Below, in pieces: positions 44,359-58,224 of a stretch of DNA of 64,000 bases. This DNA comes from Pithys albifrons albifrons (Eukaryota > Chordata > Aves > Passeriformes > Thamnophilidae): NCBI RefSeq assembly GCF_047495875.1, contig NC_092467.1, forward strand, positions 29,729,066 to 29,793,065, read 5' to 3'. Made by a program: the position numbers and the translations under genes. Within the stretch, counting starts at the first letter, position 1, and each line of letters starts with the position of its first letter. Under the pieces are notes generated by a model. That model was not told where the DNA came from. It did not search any database and worked only from the letters and a program-made list of their open reading frames with translations.

Positions 44359-47300
44359 GGGTTTAGAGGAAAGGAAAACTGGTACCTTCTTCAATTTGGA
44401 GAAGGGATGAATAAAGATTGATGGGCAGTTGCTGTACTTGAGTTAAAGACCGTGTGGGCTCTGTAATGTACCCTCAGTACAAAAGTGTGGCAAAAGAAGA
44501 CTGACATCATCACATTTCAAACTGCCTTTAAAAAAGTTCTGCATGTTTGTAAACACGTTGTCCTGCAGAACTTGCTGCTGGTTGATATGAACAAGGAGCA
44601 AATGCAGGTGATTCATTAATGCCTTCAGGCCGATGAAGGTCAGGAGAACATTCTCACTCGCATCCAGTGGGACATTGTAACAAGGAACTCTCACGGCTGG
44701 GGCTGGGATATGAGCCAGCTGTCAGCAGACAGAGCTTGCTCCAGGTAAATCCTTCCACAGCTGCCTATTATCCTCTACCACATTATTCCTCCTGACAGAC
44801 ACAGCACTGTCCATATAGATCACAGGTGCAATCCAGTATGGAAATCCTATCTCCTTGTGCAATACATTACTGTCTTCTCCCTGACTGTACTAATGTCTGA
44901 ATTAAACTGTAATATCTCATGACTGGAACCTTTCTTTAATTCATACTGAAGACCCCTCACACAGTCTATGCACTGAACAGAGTAGTAAATTCACCTCAAC
45001 ATCTTTATGCTTTCCCACAGTCTTTAAATCATTCATATCCAGACTTTCTGTGTGTTCTGGATCAGATGGAAATGTTTCTAGCCCATAACTTTTCTATTAA
45101 CGTTTTTGGGGAATGAAGTCTTTAAAGACAAGGCTCTGTCCTTGAATCATCAGGAGAAAGAGCAATGGCCACACTTCACTGCTGCAGGAGGAGCCTGGAG
45201 GGGTCCCCGGGCTCTGAGCCATCCTGGAGCAAGGTCCTGAAATCAGGCCCTGAATACAACCCTAGTGACAAGCACACACTGCAAATGGGTGGCTGGTGGG
45301 GTGGCATGTCCCTCCCTCCACCAGTACTGAAGGCATCCTCCCCCTGAATGGGCAAAGAAGTTGGGCAAACTCCCCTTTCTCTCACATTCTGTGCACGAAA
45401 CCCTCCAAATGTGCTTCCCTGTAACACAAAATGCAAATATTCTGCAAGACATGATGAAAATTCGAAAACAAGTTTGAGAACAGCTCCACTGCATCATCTG
45501 CAGAAGCTCAGGAGGGTGAGCAACAGAACTGCACAGCAGGAAACCAAAGACTTCACTGCAGTGCACCTGATTTGTGAGACATCTCCCAAAATCAGCCTCA
45601 TCGAGACACAGCACACCAAGGGCTCGCAGGTGAAAACCACCACTGTGTACAGCAAAACACATTAAAACCACATTAAAACCACATTAAGGGGTTTGGCAGA
45701 ATCCTCTAAAATTCAGACAAAGACCTTCCTTAGCAAGGACCCAGTACACTAAAACACTGCAGCCTGCAGGGTAACAATGACACACTGACTGTCCCTCTCA
45801 TGACAATTGCTCTTTTCTCTATGAACTCTTTTTCCTCCCTGGGTTTAACCCAGAGCTGAAAGGCAACCACTGCTACAGAGGCTGGAAGAGATGGGTTTGT
45901 TATGCTGTGAAATCCCTCAAATTAAAACTTCATCAAGCATGTCTAGCAATGACACAAAGCCCATCTGAGGGGGAAGTTTCCTTGATCCTTGGGGGTCTGC
46001 ACAGGCAGCTCTGGGGCCATCTGCCACTACTCTGACCACAAACTGCCCAACATGACCAAAAGCTCTGCTTCAGCCTAGGGAGCCTCTGGCAAAGAGTCTC
46101 CTTGGGGAATACATTTCCAAGCTGTGACACAAAGGTGCAAAACACACAACCAGGTATCTCAAAGTGCCTACAATCCCTTCCATTCCTTCTACAGCTGCTG
46201 ATACATCTACATCAGGATGCTGATGGTAACATTTGATTCACCCAGTTTTGCAGTCTCAAGGATGAACTGCATCCAACCTCCTGAGCCCTGGACATCAAGG
46301 ACCATGTGCAGGCAGCAGTGGCTTTCCTGGTTCAGGCAGAGCCTTGGGATTTCCTTCCTCAGCACAATCTGGGACTGGCTCTCAGCAGCAGAAGGGGACC
46401 AGAGTCTGGATGGTCCTTGCTACAGCACTGAGATGCTGGGAAGGTTTAGGTGGACCTGGGGATACACAGCTCTCCCCAAGAGCTGGGAGTGGCAGGGACC
46501 ACCAGGCAAACCTTCTCCTTCAGAGACTCCTGTCCCTTGCAGCAGCTGACTGCAAACTGACCCCAAATCCTCGTGGTTTCTTTAAGCCACACAGGACTTC
46601 ACACTCTTGTAGGAGCAAGGAACATTTTGTTGAAAGCACAAACACTTACTTTTGAAACAGGGGAATAGTGGAAACAAACGTGAGCAGGGTACAACAGCAT
46701 GCTGCAAACTCTCTGTACTGTTTCCTAAGGTACTCCAAATTCCTGGCTTGAGGCCAGTCTCTCACACACAAGGGGCTCTCCCTGGTGCCATGTGTTAGCA
46801 CAGGTCTCTCCCTGCTTTTGAACCTGTTCTGAGAAGGTCTGTCTTTCTGCAGTGCTCTCCAGCTGCTCCCAATTTCTGCCTCCAGCCTCTGACCTTTCCA
46901 TGGCTACCTGTGAAATCCCACATTCAGTAAGAGACTTTTTAAAGCAAACAGTTTACATATGATTAATTCTGCCTGTAGACCTCAAAAAAAACCCCTTCCT
47001 GATTAACAAAGGTCACTGAATTTCAAAAGTTTATGGCAAACAATTCAAATATATTACAGAAGTAAAAAAATCCTGGTTTTGTCTGGAGAAAATAGATGTG
47101 TCTGGAGAAAAGGCAAGAAGCTGGGTAGATGCAAATTGGAAACCTATAGAAGAGCAGCTGTGGGTTAACGCCAACAGCTGGACAGGAATAAGGCAGGACC
47201 TCTTCCCACAGCAATCCCCAGACACAGAGAAAAACATACACATCCTAACAGTGAGCACTGCTGGAGCTCCCGTTGGAGTCACCTGGCAGCAGGACATTCT

Positions 47301-50300
47301 CTGAGTGCTTTGAGGTTGCACTTTCCCTTTGTGGATGTCAGAACGTGTTGCAGAGGTATGACATGACTTCATTTCCAGTGAGGGCAACTGAGAGGAGGTG
47401 ATGGGATCTCAGGATGAGCTAGAGGGTCTTCAGCACAGTCAGAGCCCTGGTCCTTCCAGCATCGCTGCCACCCTCCCCAGCCTCCTCAGGGAAGACAAGC
47501 GCCAGCCATTCCCGTTGAAGGTTCCGTGCCCTGGAGCATGCCAGGGCTTTTCAGTGGTGACAATCGGTGACAGTGGCACCCAGAGTTCAGCACTGAGGGC
47601 CTTCCAGCTTGGCTGGCACCAAAAAGCCACGGTGGCCCAGAGACTGTCCTAGTGCAGAGCTGTCAGGAGTGCCCCAGACCTCGGTGAGCTGTCACAGCTC
47701 TCTGGGACCAGCAGAGGAGCAGCAGCCCCTTTGCTGAAGAGAGCACATGAAAGCATTAAGAGGGAATCCTCAATCATCTTCCCACATGTTCCCATCATAC
47801 CTTTCTCTATTAGGCAGCCGTGACTTTGCTAACCTGACTGATCCATAATTCATAACTATTATCCATGCTCAATAATTGCAGTGTTAATATTTTTGTAATT
47901 TAGAAGTACCTTTCTCCAGCAGAGTTCAGCCTGTACCACTGACTAATGCACAAGATAATATTTAAGTGTTTATGAGCAAAAATGTTCTCTCTCCCCTCTT
48001 TCTTCTCTTTCCTGATTCACACCATCAAAATGTTTTCAAAATGTTGGGGAAAAGAGGAATTTTACGAGGGAATCTCATCACTTCAAGACAGAATTTAACA
48101 ATTATGAAATGCATAATGCCCGATCTGTCAATCAGAGCCAATTCTGCAGTACAGACACACTGAAAGCCCTTCACTTTCTAATCACTAATAAGTAACACTA
48201 TCAAATTCAGCCCTACACTCCATTAGAACTGCAGTAGAAAAGCACTTACTGTAATACCCAATGACAGCTCACCAAATACGGCTCACTTGGCTCAAAGACA
48301 GCACCAAAGTCGTTCACAATTTGAAAGCTTCCTTAACCAATGTCCTTTATCAATATGCTCAAAAAAGGAAATATAACACCTATACAGACCTTCTGTAGAT
48401 TAAAAAAATAAATCTAACATGTATTCAGCCAGAGAACTGTGACTTTCCCCTCTGTCTGTGAATTACCTGTGGATGTGTTGCTGTCCTGGATGCAGAGCCC
48501 AACATCTCCATGCTGCAAACCACAGGAATCATTTCCACTCTGCTTCCAACCACATTCATTTCAGGCTTGCTTCCAGCAGGATTTTTTTGTCCTCCTTTCC
48601 CAATTCCTCATTTTCCCATCAGTCTCCCAAGCACCACAAACACAGCATTGGCAGGGCAGCAATGAACTCCATCCAGCCTCTCCCTCTCAGTTGTGCCTTG
48701 TTTCCTTGGCCTCCTCCAAGGGAAGGACAGGCAGAGACACCGAGCACCTGAGACAGGGCCTAGTACTCATGTCCTGTCTTTTAAAATCATTTTCAACCTC
48801 CAACTTCAGATTTTCTGAGATTTCCTTACTCTGCAGAGGAAATGTCACTGGCAGAGCTGCTGTGAAGCACCCAGAGAGGCAGCAGAACCACCCAGCTGCA
48901 GCAGCAGCCCAGTGTGACGAGGGGATGTAGCAAACACCGAGTTTACACACATACAGAGACACTGTGAGCTGGTGACAAGTAGTACAAAGACTTATTTGAT
49001 GCAAAGACAGAATGACTGCATTGCTTATGTCAAAAAAAGATCAGTGGGAGCATAACAACAGACCATTCTGCATGCGACACACACCGCATAAAGCACAGAA
49101 AATACTCTTTATGTTTCCTGTGCTTTTTTAGCCTGGTTTCTCAGGAAAAAAACAAGAGATGTGCAATTGTTCTGTCAGTCACTGCTTCCCCAAATAACTT
49201 TTGAACCTGTTGGCTGATCTCAGGTTTGACAGATAGGCTGAGGTCTCCAAGGGATCACATTCCTATCAGATGCGTGAAAATAATAGAGACTCAAGCTGGT
49301 GCCTTTCCTGAGCTGCCCCCTGTGCTGCGCTGCCTCTGCTCTGTTCCTCAGGGGTACCAATTAGCCCAGGAGCCAGAGCAGCCCTGTGGGTGAGGGAACA
49401 GCTGGGGGAATGTTCACTCACACCCTCACACGATGCACACTGTGAAAACACCGCTGCGAATGCTCCAACCACGGCACACGCTGAGATGGGGCTCCTGCCT
49501 TCCCACATCCATCCTCCTCCAGGCACGGAATTCCAGAGCAGGCTCCTGAAATGTCCACGTGCTGGCAGCCTGAGCAACTGGGCAGGGTGGCTTTGGGGCT
49601 TCCTTTGTCCTCAAAACTGAATAACTGATGGGCTTTGCAAGCTCCCCTGTGCTGGTAGTGCTGATGCCCCAAGGACTGCCCTGTTGCCCCAAGGCTCAGC
49701 AATAAATGGCATTACCTTCCTCGACCTCCCCTGCCTGCCCCTGGGAGCTGCAAACAGCAACACAACCTCGGAGCTGCTAAAGAACACACATGTTTTCTGG
49801 CTGGAATTACAAAAAATAGAGGGGCATTGCCTGGCAAAGAGGAAGATTCCTGTTCAGTTTTGAGGGAATGCGTGACAGGGAAGCCACAGGACTCTCATTC
49901 TTATAGCCAATGCTGCTAATTAAAACTGTTTTGGAAGATCTGCAGCCAGCATATAAATCACCCCTCTATATGCTATAAATAAGAGGCAGATATGGAATTG
50001 AATAGCTCCCATTTGTCAAGGGAATGAAGAGATTTGATTGTGCCTTTTTGAATAATAAATCCAGACATACCTAGCAGGGCACGGAGAGTTGCTCCAAGTG
50101 TCTCTTTTATCAAACAACAATGATTATATTATAGGGTATGCATTATGGGGCATCATCCATTTCTCTTGTTTTCTCATTTATTGCTGACATGCTCCCTCCC
50201 AGATGAAACATTTCGCTCTGTACAGCGTGTGCTCATGCAAACATCTCAGAAGCCAGGCAGGAGCAAACACCACGGAGTCTCCTGATGGGATGTGCACCTA

Positions 50301-52843
50301 CAGGAAGTCTCACAGAGCAGAAGGGAGATCTGTGGGCAAACTGAGCCATAGAAGCCTAAATACACAGGTTTTTCTTCCTATATATTCTCCCACAGGACAC
50401 TTATAATGCACTGGGTATCACACAGAGGAAAGTCACATTGTTCTTATTGGCAATGGATGTCCACTTATACAAAACAATGCAGAGAACCAAAGCACAATTC
50501 CTTAAGATCATGTAAAAACATCACTGAGCAATGGAAACTCCACACAGAGCATCAGATTCTCAATAATAATAATAATAATAAAAAGTTACCTCACTCCGGT
50601 GTGGAAATCTCTTCTCAACCATGAACATCACATCCCACTCACAGCCACCATGTCTTCCTCACTGGGAAAAAAACAAACAAATGGGCACCAATTAGGAAAT
50701 GGCATTTATTAATGTTAAGTTCAGAGTAGCTTCAAATCTTGCACATGCACTCATAAAATAAAAGATTTAGGATTCCCTGTCACATGGAAGGCTGCAGGAG
50801 GTTAATTGAGTTCACTGAAGAGGTATCATTACCTCTGTAACATACCTAGGGAAAAAAGCACAGCAGTCAGGTTATGAAGGTAGATTTATTTCAAGCCTTT
50901 AAAACTATTTGTCAAATCTTTTGTCCTCTAACAGGATGATGATTCCTCTTGCTTTGTCCCTAAACCCCACTAGAGATGAACAGCAACTTCCACAGCATCC
51001 CACTGACCATGAGTTTTGCACCTTTGCCTTCACCCCACCCCCGGGAGGCTGAGATGCACAGAAGTCATGACCTCTGGCATCTGCTCCTATTTTCCCAAAG
51101 GGAAAACATTCCCTGGGAAGGAGAATGGGATTTCATGCAGGCTTTCCTCTCCCCTGTGAAGGAGCAGCTGGTGGCTGGAAGCCCATGAAACCAGCCCAAG
51201 GGGCTGCAGAGAGTTTCCTGGGGGCTCTGCCTTTATCTTTGCCTCTGCTGGGGCTTAAAGTGGGCAGAAACAAGGGGGAAATCTCTCCATCTGGGATCCC
51301 TCATCCTCCCTTCCCAAACAGCAGCAACTGCCTCATCCTTCCACCACCACCAGGATAAACAGCATCCTTGTAGTCTGCTCCTCACCCGCTCAGCCTGGTA
51401 AAGCTGCGACCTGTGTGTATTTATTTTATCAACAACAACTGTAAATCAGGATGATTTTATTATTTTGGGCTTATGTTTGTCAATAAAAAGGAAAAGACAG
51501 TGCTAGGCTGAGAGAATTTGATGGCTCTCCATTGATTTTGAAATCCCAGCCATGCTGCCCAACATCCTGAGGTGCTTCCCTGCCCTGCCCTTCTTCCCTA
51601 GAGCTTCTGACCCTCAGTGATGTTCTGGGCACCACAAGTCAGGCCATGGTTCCCATGTCACCAGCTCAGCAGGCACTTCGTGGATACTGTTTAGTGCCTG
51701 AGGATGATACAAAAGCTACAGCAGAACAATTCACAACACACACAGAACAAAGCAAGCAGATGGGACTCAGAGCACAAAGAGGATGAAACATCATTTTAAC
51801 AAAATCCGCTTTTTCGGCTGACCTGAACTTGAAATTAAGGTGTTAAAATCCAAGACAAAGAGGCTTTCTGATTGGCAGCCAGTGATGTCAGCCCTGTGCC
51901 AATTACAGAGGGAATTCATGTGGCTGCCTTAAAAAAGAAATAATTCCCTCTCTGATACAGCAATAAGACATTGTAGACAGCCCATTTGCTGGGGATTACA
52001 CGGCACTTCTCTGGTAGTTAAAGTCACTGAGCCTTTTGACCTTGTGCCTCCTAACACTACTGGAGGCATAATCACACTGCTCATCATGTGTGTCTTATTG
52101 CTTAAACAAAGCCCAGACACCCAGCAAACCTGAGCCCTGCACCTCGGGCTCACTGGCTGTGAGTTATTGCGCTGAAACAACGCGATCGTCATAAACAGAG
52201 CTATTTATTAGTTTATTCTATGATTTCAGAGGTGACTATAGAGACTAAGAAACTAGAGGAAGGCCAGAATGAAAGCATTTCTCAGGTCATTGCCTTCAAC
52301 AGAGATATTTCATGCTACCACGATGCTTACACAGGACAAGTAAATCTCTGCACGCTGCAATCTTGAAGTCACCAGAACTAATTGTCTCTCTAGATGGGCT
52401 CGGAGCTTACTCGCTGTCACAACGTTCAGCATATAATGAACATCAGGCAAGGTGAAAATTGATATCAAGAGCACTTCGAAGAGCTAAAAAGTTAACACCT
52501 AAATTGGAAATCAATGCATGCTTTAAGTATTGATCAGCAGAACAGAAATCTTCAGGGTTTTGCCTCTGCTGAGTGCACACTGTTAAGAGGTTGAGCTGAA
52601 GTCCACTGAAACACTGTCTTTAAAAAAAAAGGCACAAAGCAACCCAGCCCTACCCTTTCTGGAGTGACTGCCACAACCATGTCCACCTGTGCAGAGCAAC
52701 CAGGAACAGGCTCAGACAGATGGCAGAGGTGGTGGGTTTTTGTCTCTTAGTTATTGAAGTCGTGTTTTGTTTCCTCAAGACAAACTCCAGAGACCAGAAG
52801 AAACCACAGCAGAGAAGCACCACTAAAGAAAACAATAAACACG
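44359..52843. other. Long stretch without recognised gene or large repeat
   Basis: About 8.5 kb of unique-looking DNA. Small items only: a threefold 'acattaaaacc' near 45659-45690 and (AAT)n at 50562-50581. Segments 47800-47900, 49900-50070 and 52380-52510 are AT-balanced, repeat-free and look like candidate conserved non-coding DNA by texture only. The open frames at 45243-45671 and 48439-48930 have no family signature and overlap antisense frames. Confidence 0.45.
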
Positions 52844-53247
52844 TGGAGGAATAAGGACACCACACACCAGACCAATGTGATCAAGGGAATGCCATTTATT
52901 ACACACTGCACATGGTTTATACAGGGTTAAGGCTACGTTCAATTGGCTAAATTGAATCTCACACCATCTAACTGCAAACTCTAATTGGTTATAGCCCATA
53001 TCTCACAAGTCCAGGGTTTTGGTGAAATCATCCTGCTTTCAGGAGCATCTCCGATGTCCTGTGGGAAACCTGAGGAGCTCTCATGAGAAACTTCTGGGGA
53101 GTTGCTAAGAACTCCCAGAGAGTGATTTTTCCTTTACTGAACAACAGCAGCTATGGCCTTGCTGCTTCTCAGCTGATCTCTGCCTTCAGCCTCACGGGGT
53201 CTATATAGATCTGAATTGCTCCCCTTTGCTTTTCCTGTACCAACACA
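52844..53247 (-). mobile_element. Possible solo LTR
   Basis: On the minus strand the segment starts TGTTGG (near 53246) and ends CCTCCA (52844). A TATAAA lies at 52922-52917 and an AATAAA polyadenylation signal at 52900-52895, near its 3' end, the order expected in a retroviral LTR. No clear short target duplication or internal ERV sequence flanks it, so the edges and the call are tentative. Confidence 0.4.
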
Positions 53248-54286
53248 CCACCTCTGAGGAGCCCCACCCTGGAGGAGGATGGATGGCCTGTGGTACAGCA
53301 TGGCAAGGGCAGGGCTGTGCCTGGTGATGGAGCACAGGGCAAGATTTTGAGCTTGCTCAGCACATGAAAGGCCAGATCTCATCCCTGCAATGCAGTTCAT
53401 GGGCCTTTTCTTGCTCTGCACATAGAACTGCACAAAGGCAACTGTACTGCTTTGGGAATTGGGATCTCCCCCCAGTGCCCTGCTCTGCGGTGGGGACACA
53501 CCTCCTTGGGTCAGCACTAGGTGAGGAGCAGCTGCAGAATATGTCATCCCGTGCTGTGTATCTGCTCAAAGCAAGCTTCTCAGGCTCACTGATGAATGAA
53601 ATAGCTGTGAAAAACAAATGTCTTACTGTTTGAATCCTCCAGCCTGCAAGGAAGCGGGAATTTCTGTGCACTACATCAAAGAAGCACTTGACCCTATGTG
53701 ATCAATTCCTCCTCCTAATTATTACACACCGAAAGATCTGAATTCCTGCTAAGTCTCTCAGGTGAAAAGGGCAAGAACATCTCAGAAAAGGTTAGAAAAT
53801 CCGTACATTTCTATAAATATTTGTTGGTCTGCTTTCCTTTAACTTTGCATGATTAAATACAGCCTGCTTCTGTTCTTCCACTTTATCCTCCGGGGAAATT
53901 TATCATCAAAATTATTGTACAGCATTCATTACTCCAGCCTCATTTAAAACCTTGCCCTACTTATTATTTAGGCTGCAAAAAAAAAATGTTGCTTTGTATA
54001 GTATTTCCTATAATAGTCTCAATCATTACGTTTAAAAGATTGCTGTAAGGCAGCTTAGCCTGCGTTAGAGAAAAATAAAGTGGGATGCCGTCGTTAAGTG
54101 TTACAGCTCCTATTCCGCTTTTGTTTCCCAAATCATAACAATGCAACGTTTCAGTCTCTTAAAAGGCTCTCGCTGCTCATTAGCAACATCCAGGACTTCA
54201 GTCCCTGGCTTTAAAAGGGACATCCAGTGCTTCTTCTCCAGCTGCAAAAGTGGTGGGGACGGGCAGAGAGAGGGATGGGAAGAGAC
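53248..54286. other. No gene recognised
   Basis: Unique-looking sequence. 54050-54180 keeps several CpGs in an otherwise AT-rich context, without a coding frame. Confidence 0.45.
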
Positions 54287-54490
54287 GGGGACGGGGAAGG
54301 GGAAGGGGAAGGGGAAGGGGAAGGGGAAGGGGAAGGGGAAGGGGAAGGGGAAGGGGAAGGGGAAGGGGAAGGGGAAGAGAAAGAGGAAGAGGGAAGGGGA
54401 AGAGGAAGAGGGAAGGGGAAGAGGAAGAGGAAAGGGGAAGAGGAAGAGGAAAGGGGAAGAGGAAGAGGGAAGGGGAAGAGGAAGGAAGAG
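54287..54490. repeat. (GGGGAA)n hexanucleotide array with a degenerate half
   Basis: About 14 perfect GGGGAA units run from about 54293 to 54375. They are followed to 54490 by a longer-period purine repeat of 'ggggaagaggaagagg' type. The plus strand is almost purely purine for 200 bp. Long glycine/lysine/glutamate/arginine frames (54141-54814) on plus and a proline/leucine frame on minus are repeat translations, not proteins. Confidence 0.95.
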
Positions 54491-55579
54491 GCTCCATCAG
54501 CTCAGACGTGGGGCAGTCATTTAAATCAGTTTTTGTGGGGAACACACTCGGCTGTGACACTCAGAGCAGCAGGGAATGCCCACATACCACTTTTTTTTCT
54601 TAACTCTTATTCAAAAGTTTTGTTTAGGACAGAGAGACAGATGTGGCTATTTAAAAGAAACAAGATGCAATGTCTAAGGGGAGAGAAAATTGAATTTAAA
54701 TTCCAGTCCTGGTACACGAAGCCCCTTAATTTGGGTTCCTTCATTAACGAGACTACTCTGATGCTGAGTACCACTGATGGTGTTTCAGATAACACTTTGG
54801 ATGTGTTTACCTAACCCTAATGTACTTCTGAAAAAGGATCATTAATCCAAATCTGAAGCTGCCGGTACAGCTGTTCCTGAACTGCACACCCTCCTGGGCA
54901 GGTTATCAGGGAAAAGGCTCCTCCTCTCCCATCAGCAGCTCCAACGGGATCTCCTCCCCCATGGATTGCTGAACTGAAGATTATTCCAGTTTGACCACAG
55001 CAAATTCAAATTGAAACCACAGGGTGGGCAAAAGCCACGCATTAACAGTGAACATTTTTTTGAGGTTATGTCACATATTTATTGGCTTGTTTAGGTTGTT
55101 CTGCCCTTCCTCGCTGCCTTCCCTGGGGCTGACTGACCTCAGTGACGTTTTGCTACCCACAAACCCAGCTGCTCATCCCAGATCAAAGACCTGATACAGG
55201 ACTTAAAAGACACAAGGAGCCCCTGGTTGAACCCTCTGCAATGGTGCAAATTGCCTGGTTATTCCTAATCTTTGCTACAGGTTTTGATTCCTGACTCTAT
55301 TTCTCCCTTTCACACGCCTACCTTGTCTTTCCGACTGTTTTCTATGAGAGGCCTTGCAAGAGACCTTTCAGTATCGTAAATAAATGAGATAAGCCAGTTC
55401 CTCTCTCTTCCTTTCTTATTGACAAGTTCAAAGACTTCTAAGAGATTAGGAGTGAAAGACTAAGTGACCTGCTGGGTCATCCAGCCCAGACTTTACCTAT
55501 CACTTCCAGCCATATCCTACACTACCTTTCTACTGGATAAGCCTGATCTTATCAGCATCTCCCAAATGTTTTCTTTTTT
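54491..55579. other. No gene recognised
   Basis: Unique-looking sequence; 55440-55580 may be more of the decayed CR1 that follows, but I cannot show it. Confidence 0.45.
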
Positions 55580-55680
55580 TTTTTCCTTATCATTTGAACC
55601 AATTTACCAGGTACAAACCAAAGGCTTAGTGGTCTGTAACTCCCTGGATCATTTTCTTGCTGGTGTCACAAGAAGGAGTC
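55580..55680 (-). mobile_element. Decayed CR1-type LINE, reverse-transcriptase N-terminal fragment
   Basis: On the minus strand one frame reads ENDPGSYRPLSLWFVPGK. This is the conserved 'DPGNYRPLSLTSVPGK' block at the start of the CR1 reverse-transcriptase domain. The frame degrades on both sides. It is unrelated to the CR1 3' end at 55841 and is an independent, old insertion or a scrap of a longer one. Confidence 0.7.
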
Positions 55681-55840
55681 TTGCCCTTTCTATCCATCCA
55701 GCAGACACTCTTCATCACATGGGGAGGGACAAAGAGCTCGGTTTTGGTGGAAGGGAAGGAAGGGAACAGGACAGTGGAGCTGATGCTCATTTAAGATGCA
55801 CTGCCAGCACTGCCAAATGGGGATGAAAATTCCTATTTTA

Positions 55841-55950
55841 TCGTGGAATCATAGAATGGTTTGGGTTGGAAGGGACATTAAAGATCATCCAGTTCCAACC
55901 CCCTGCCATGGGCAGGGACAACTTCCACTGCAGAGAGTGGTCAAGGCAGG
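55841..55950 (-). mobile_element. CR1 LINE 3' fragment
   Basis: Antisense CR1: 'tggaatcatagaatggttt', 'gggttggaagggacattaa', 'agatcatccagttccaacc', 'ccatgggcagggacaactt', then 'gagagtggtcaaggc'. Confidence 0.95.
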
Positions 55951-58224
55951 GATCAATGTTTTCCTTGAGTTATTTTATCACTAGACATAACAGATAAATA
56001 CATGTTGTTTTCTTCTTTACCACTAATTGCAAGGACTCAGAGCTAGTAAATCAAAATATGGAACATTCTGCTATTTGTCAAACACCAAACATGATTTTCC
56101 TATCAGTCTGGTCAGCAGAAGCTGTTTCTGAGCTGTTCCAAGGAGTGTCTGAGCTGCTGATGGCTGGAGGGACTGTGCTCATTAGCTGTGCCACCGAGGG
56201 GCAAATTATCATCCACCAACCCCAAAGCTGCCCCAACACCCAGCTCTGGGTGCCAACAGCTGCTCAGCAAATCCAGGTGCACGTTGGCCAATCTTGCTGC
56301 CTTTCACCAAAATCCACTGGAAAATCCATAATGCTTAAAATGCACCTTTTGCCATAAAAGCGTTTCCCAAGAGGGAACAATTTTGTGCATCCTCCCCCCA
56401 GCAGCCATTTCAAGTTCATGGAAAGCTTTAGGCTTGTAGCTGGCTGCAAAGAGCAGCAGAGATGTCACCCAAAGGGGCACCACTTTGGTTCAGGGCCAGG
56501 AGAGGTCAAACGGTGCTCTGGCCATGGGCAATTCCCAGCAGGCTCAGCCACAGCCCATTAACACGTGCTACACAAACTCAACGCTCACAGGAGAGGGAGC
56601 AGCTTGTCACCCTCCCTGGGTCCCTGACAGGCTGACTTGCCACTCCTGTGCAACCACAGTGTGAGCCCAGCCTCTCTCCAGCCCTGCATTCAGACAAGAA
56701 TGGGATTTCAGACAGGTCTTCTGCCCCTGGATTTACGTCATTTCACATCTGGATGATCTTTCTGAATTTGTTACCCAGATGCTTCTGGCAGTGTCTGCCC
56801 TTTCTCAGTGTTTCATGCCAGTGGCATCCCTGTGGTGGATGTAAGAGGGTCTGAGGAGGTTATATCAGGATTGCTGGGCTGGATTTGAACCTTGTTTCAG
56901 GGGTTCTCCTCCAAGGCCAAGCCCCCTGTCCTGACAACAACCCACCTCAAGGAAAAGCTACTGCTGGGCAAGAGAGTCCTACTGGGCTCTCTGGCACCTG
57001 CAGTGCCACCCTGAAGGCACAGGTCAGCCTGAGATAGGAAAACGAGCATCTTTTCCACAACAATGCTCTTGTAAGTGAGAAAGAAAAACAGTTCTCAAAA
57101 TCCCATTCAGGGTATCAAATATGAACAGGTCAATCCACTGGGGACTTTTCCTTCCATACCACTTCTCTCTCTGGGGAATATTAACTAATTTGAGCAGCCT
57201 CCTCTAATACCTTGCCTGGTTTTTGGGCACACTCCACTCTCATCTACCACTGAGCCCCTTTCTTGCACAGATGTCTGAGCTTCATGCAGGTAAAACCTGC
57301 CTGATCACACCCATCACCACCTTGTGTGCTGGGGGGTTCAACCTGTGCATGAGTGTCACTACTCTGTTGAAAGAAATGAAAACTGATCATTTCATCGTGT
57401 CATTTGCAGTGAAAGAAAAGCTGATTTTCACTTTTGAGAGGTTGGATCTAATTCTCAGTCATGAGTTCACTGTCACTTCCCCCTCCACAGCCTTTGAGTC
57501 TCTTATCTGTTAAAAATGAAAGGTTTTGAAGAGGAGCAGGCGAAGGTCATCTCTGCCTGTGCTTCTGTTCCACAGCCAGTGTTGTAGAACAAATACTGAT
57601 GAGGATCATGATGATAATGAGGAAAATAATAATGAGCATTGATCTCGATGGAGATGCTCCTCTGTTCTACCAGGCCACTGAGATGAGGATCAGGAATCCC
57701 CAGACATAAAGGATGTGTCACACTAAAGTTTAATTAACAGCAAATCACAACCCAAATGACACATTCCTCCCCACACACACACTCTCAATTTTCATAACTG
57801 ACTTTTCACAACAAAACTCCAGGGGACATTTGGAAACAGAGAATAAAGTAAAAACTTCTGCCTCCACGTACAGCTTGTTACACCAAGGGAGTCAGTCATC
57901 CATGATTCCTCTCTCATTTTCTACAATATGAGTCATGAGCATCTTCAGTCTAGTCCATGGAGAGACATCAGTACAGATGAGAGGAGAATTAGGCCCAAAG
58001 TGTTTCAAGAAGACACACTTGGCACGTTATTTCCCAGCCTCCTGTGCTAATGGTAACACATCCCCTTGTGCTGATGGTGCCACTGGTGCGTGTGAGCTGA
58101 ACACACCAACGCTCTGCTGCTGCCCAGCCGGGGGGTGACATCCAGCCAGGCTCCCTGCACTGCTCCAGCCCTGCTGATTGCTAAGGCTGCTTAGAAGGGA
58201 TCAGAAGAAATCAGTGCTCAAGGG
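55951..58224. other. No gene recognised
   Basis: Unique-looking sequence. A frame at 57223-57513 and others show no signature or splice context. Confidence 0.5.

Noticed and set aside
54141..54814. Frames of 117-195 residues rich in Gly, Lys, Glu and Arg, and a Pro/Leu frame on the other strand
   Set aside because: They are translations of the GGGGAA purine array.
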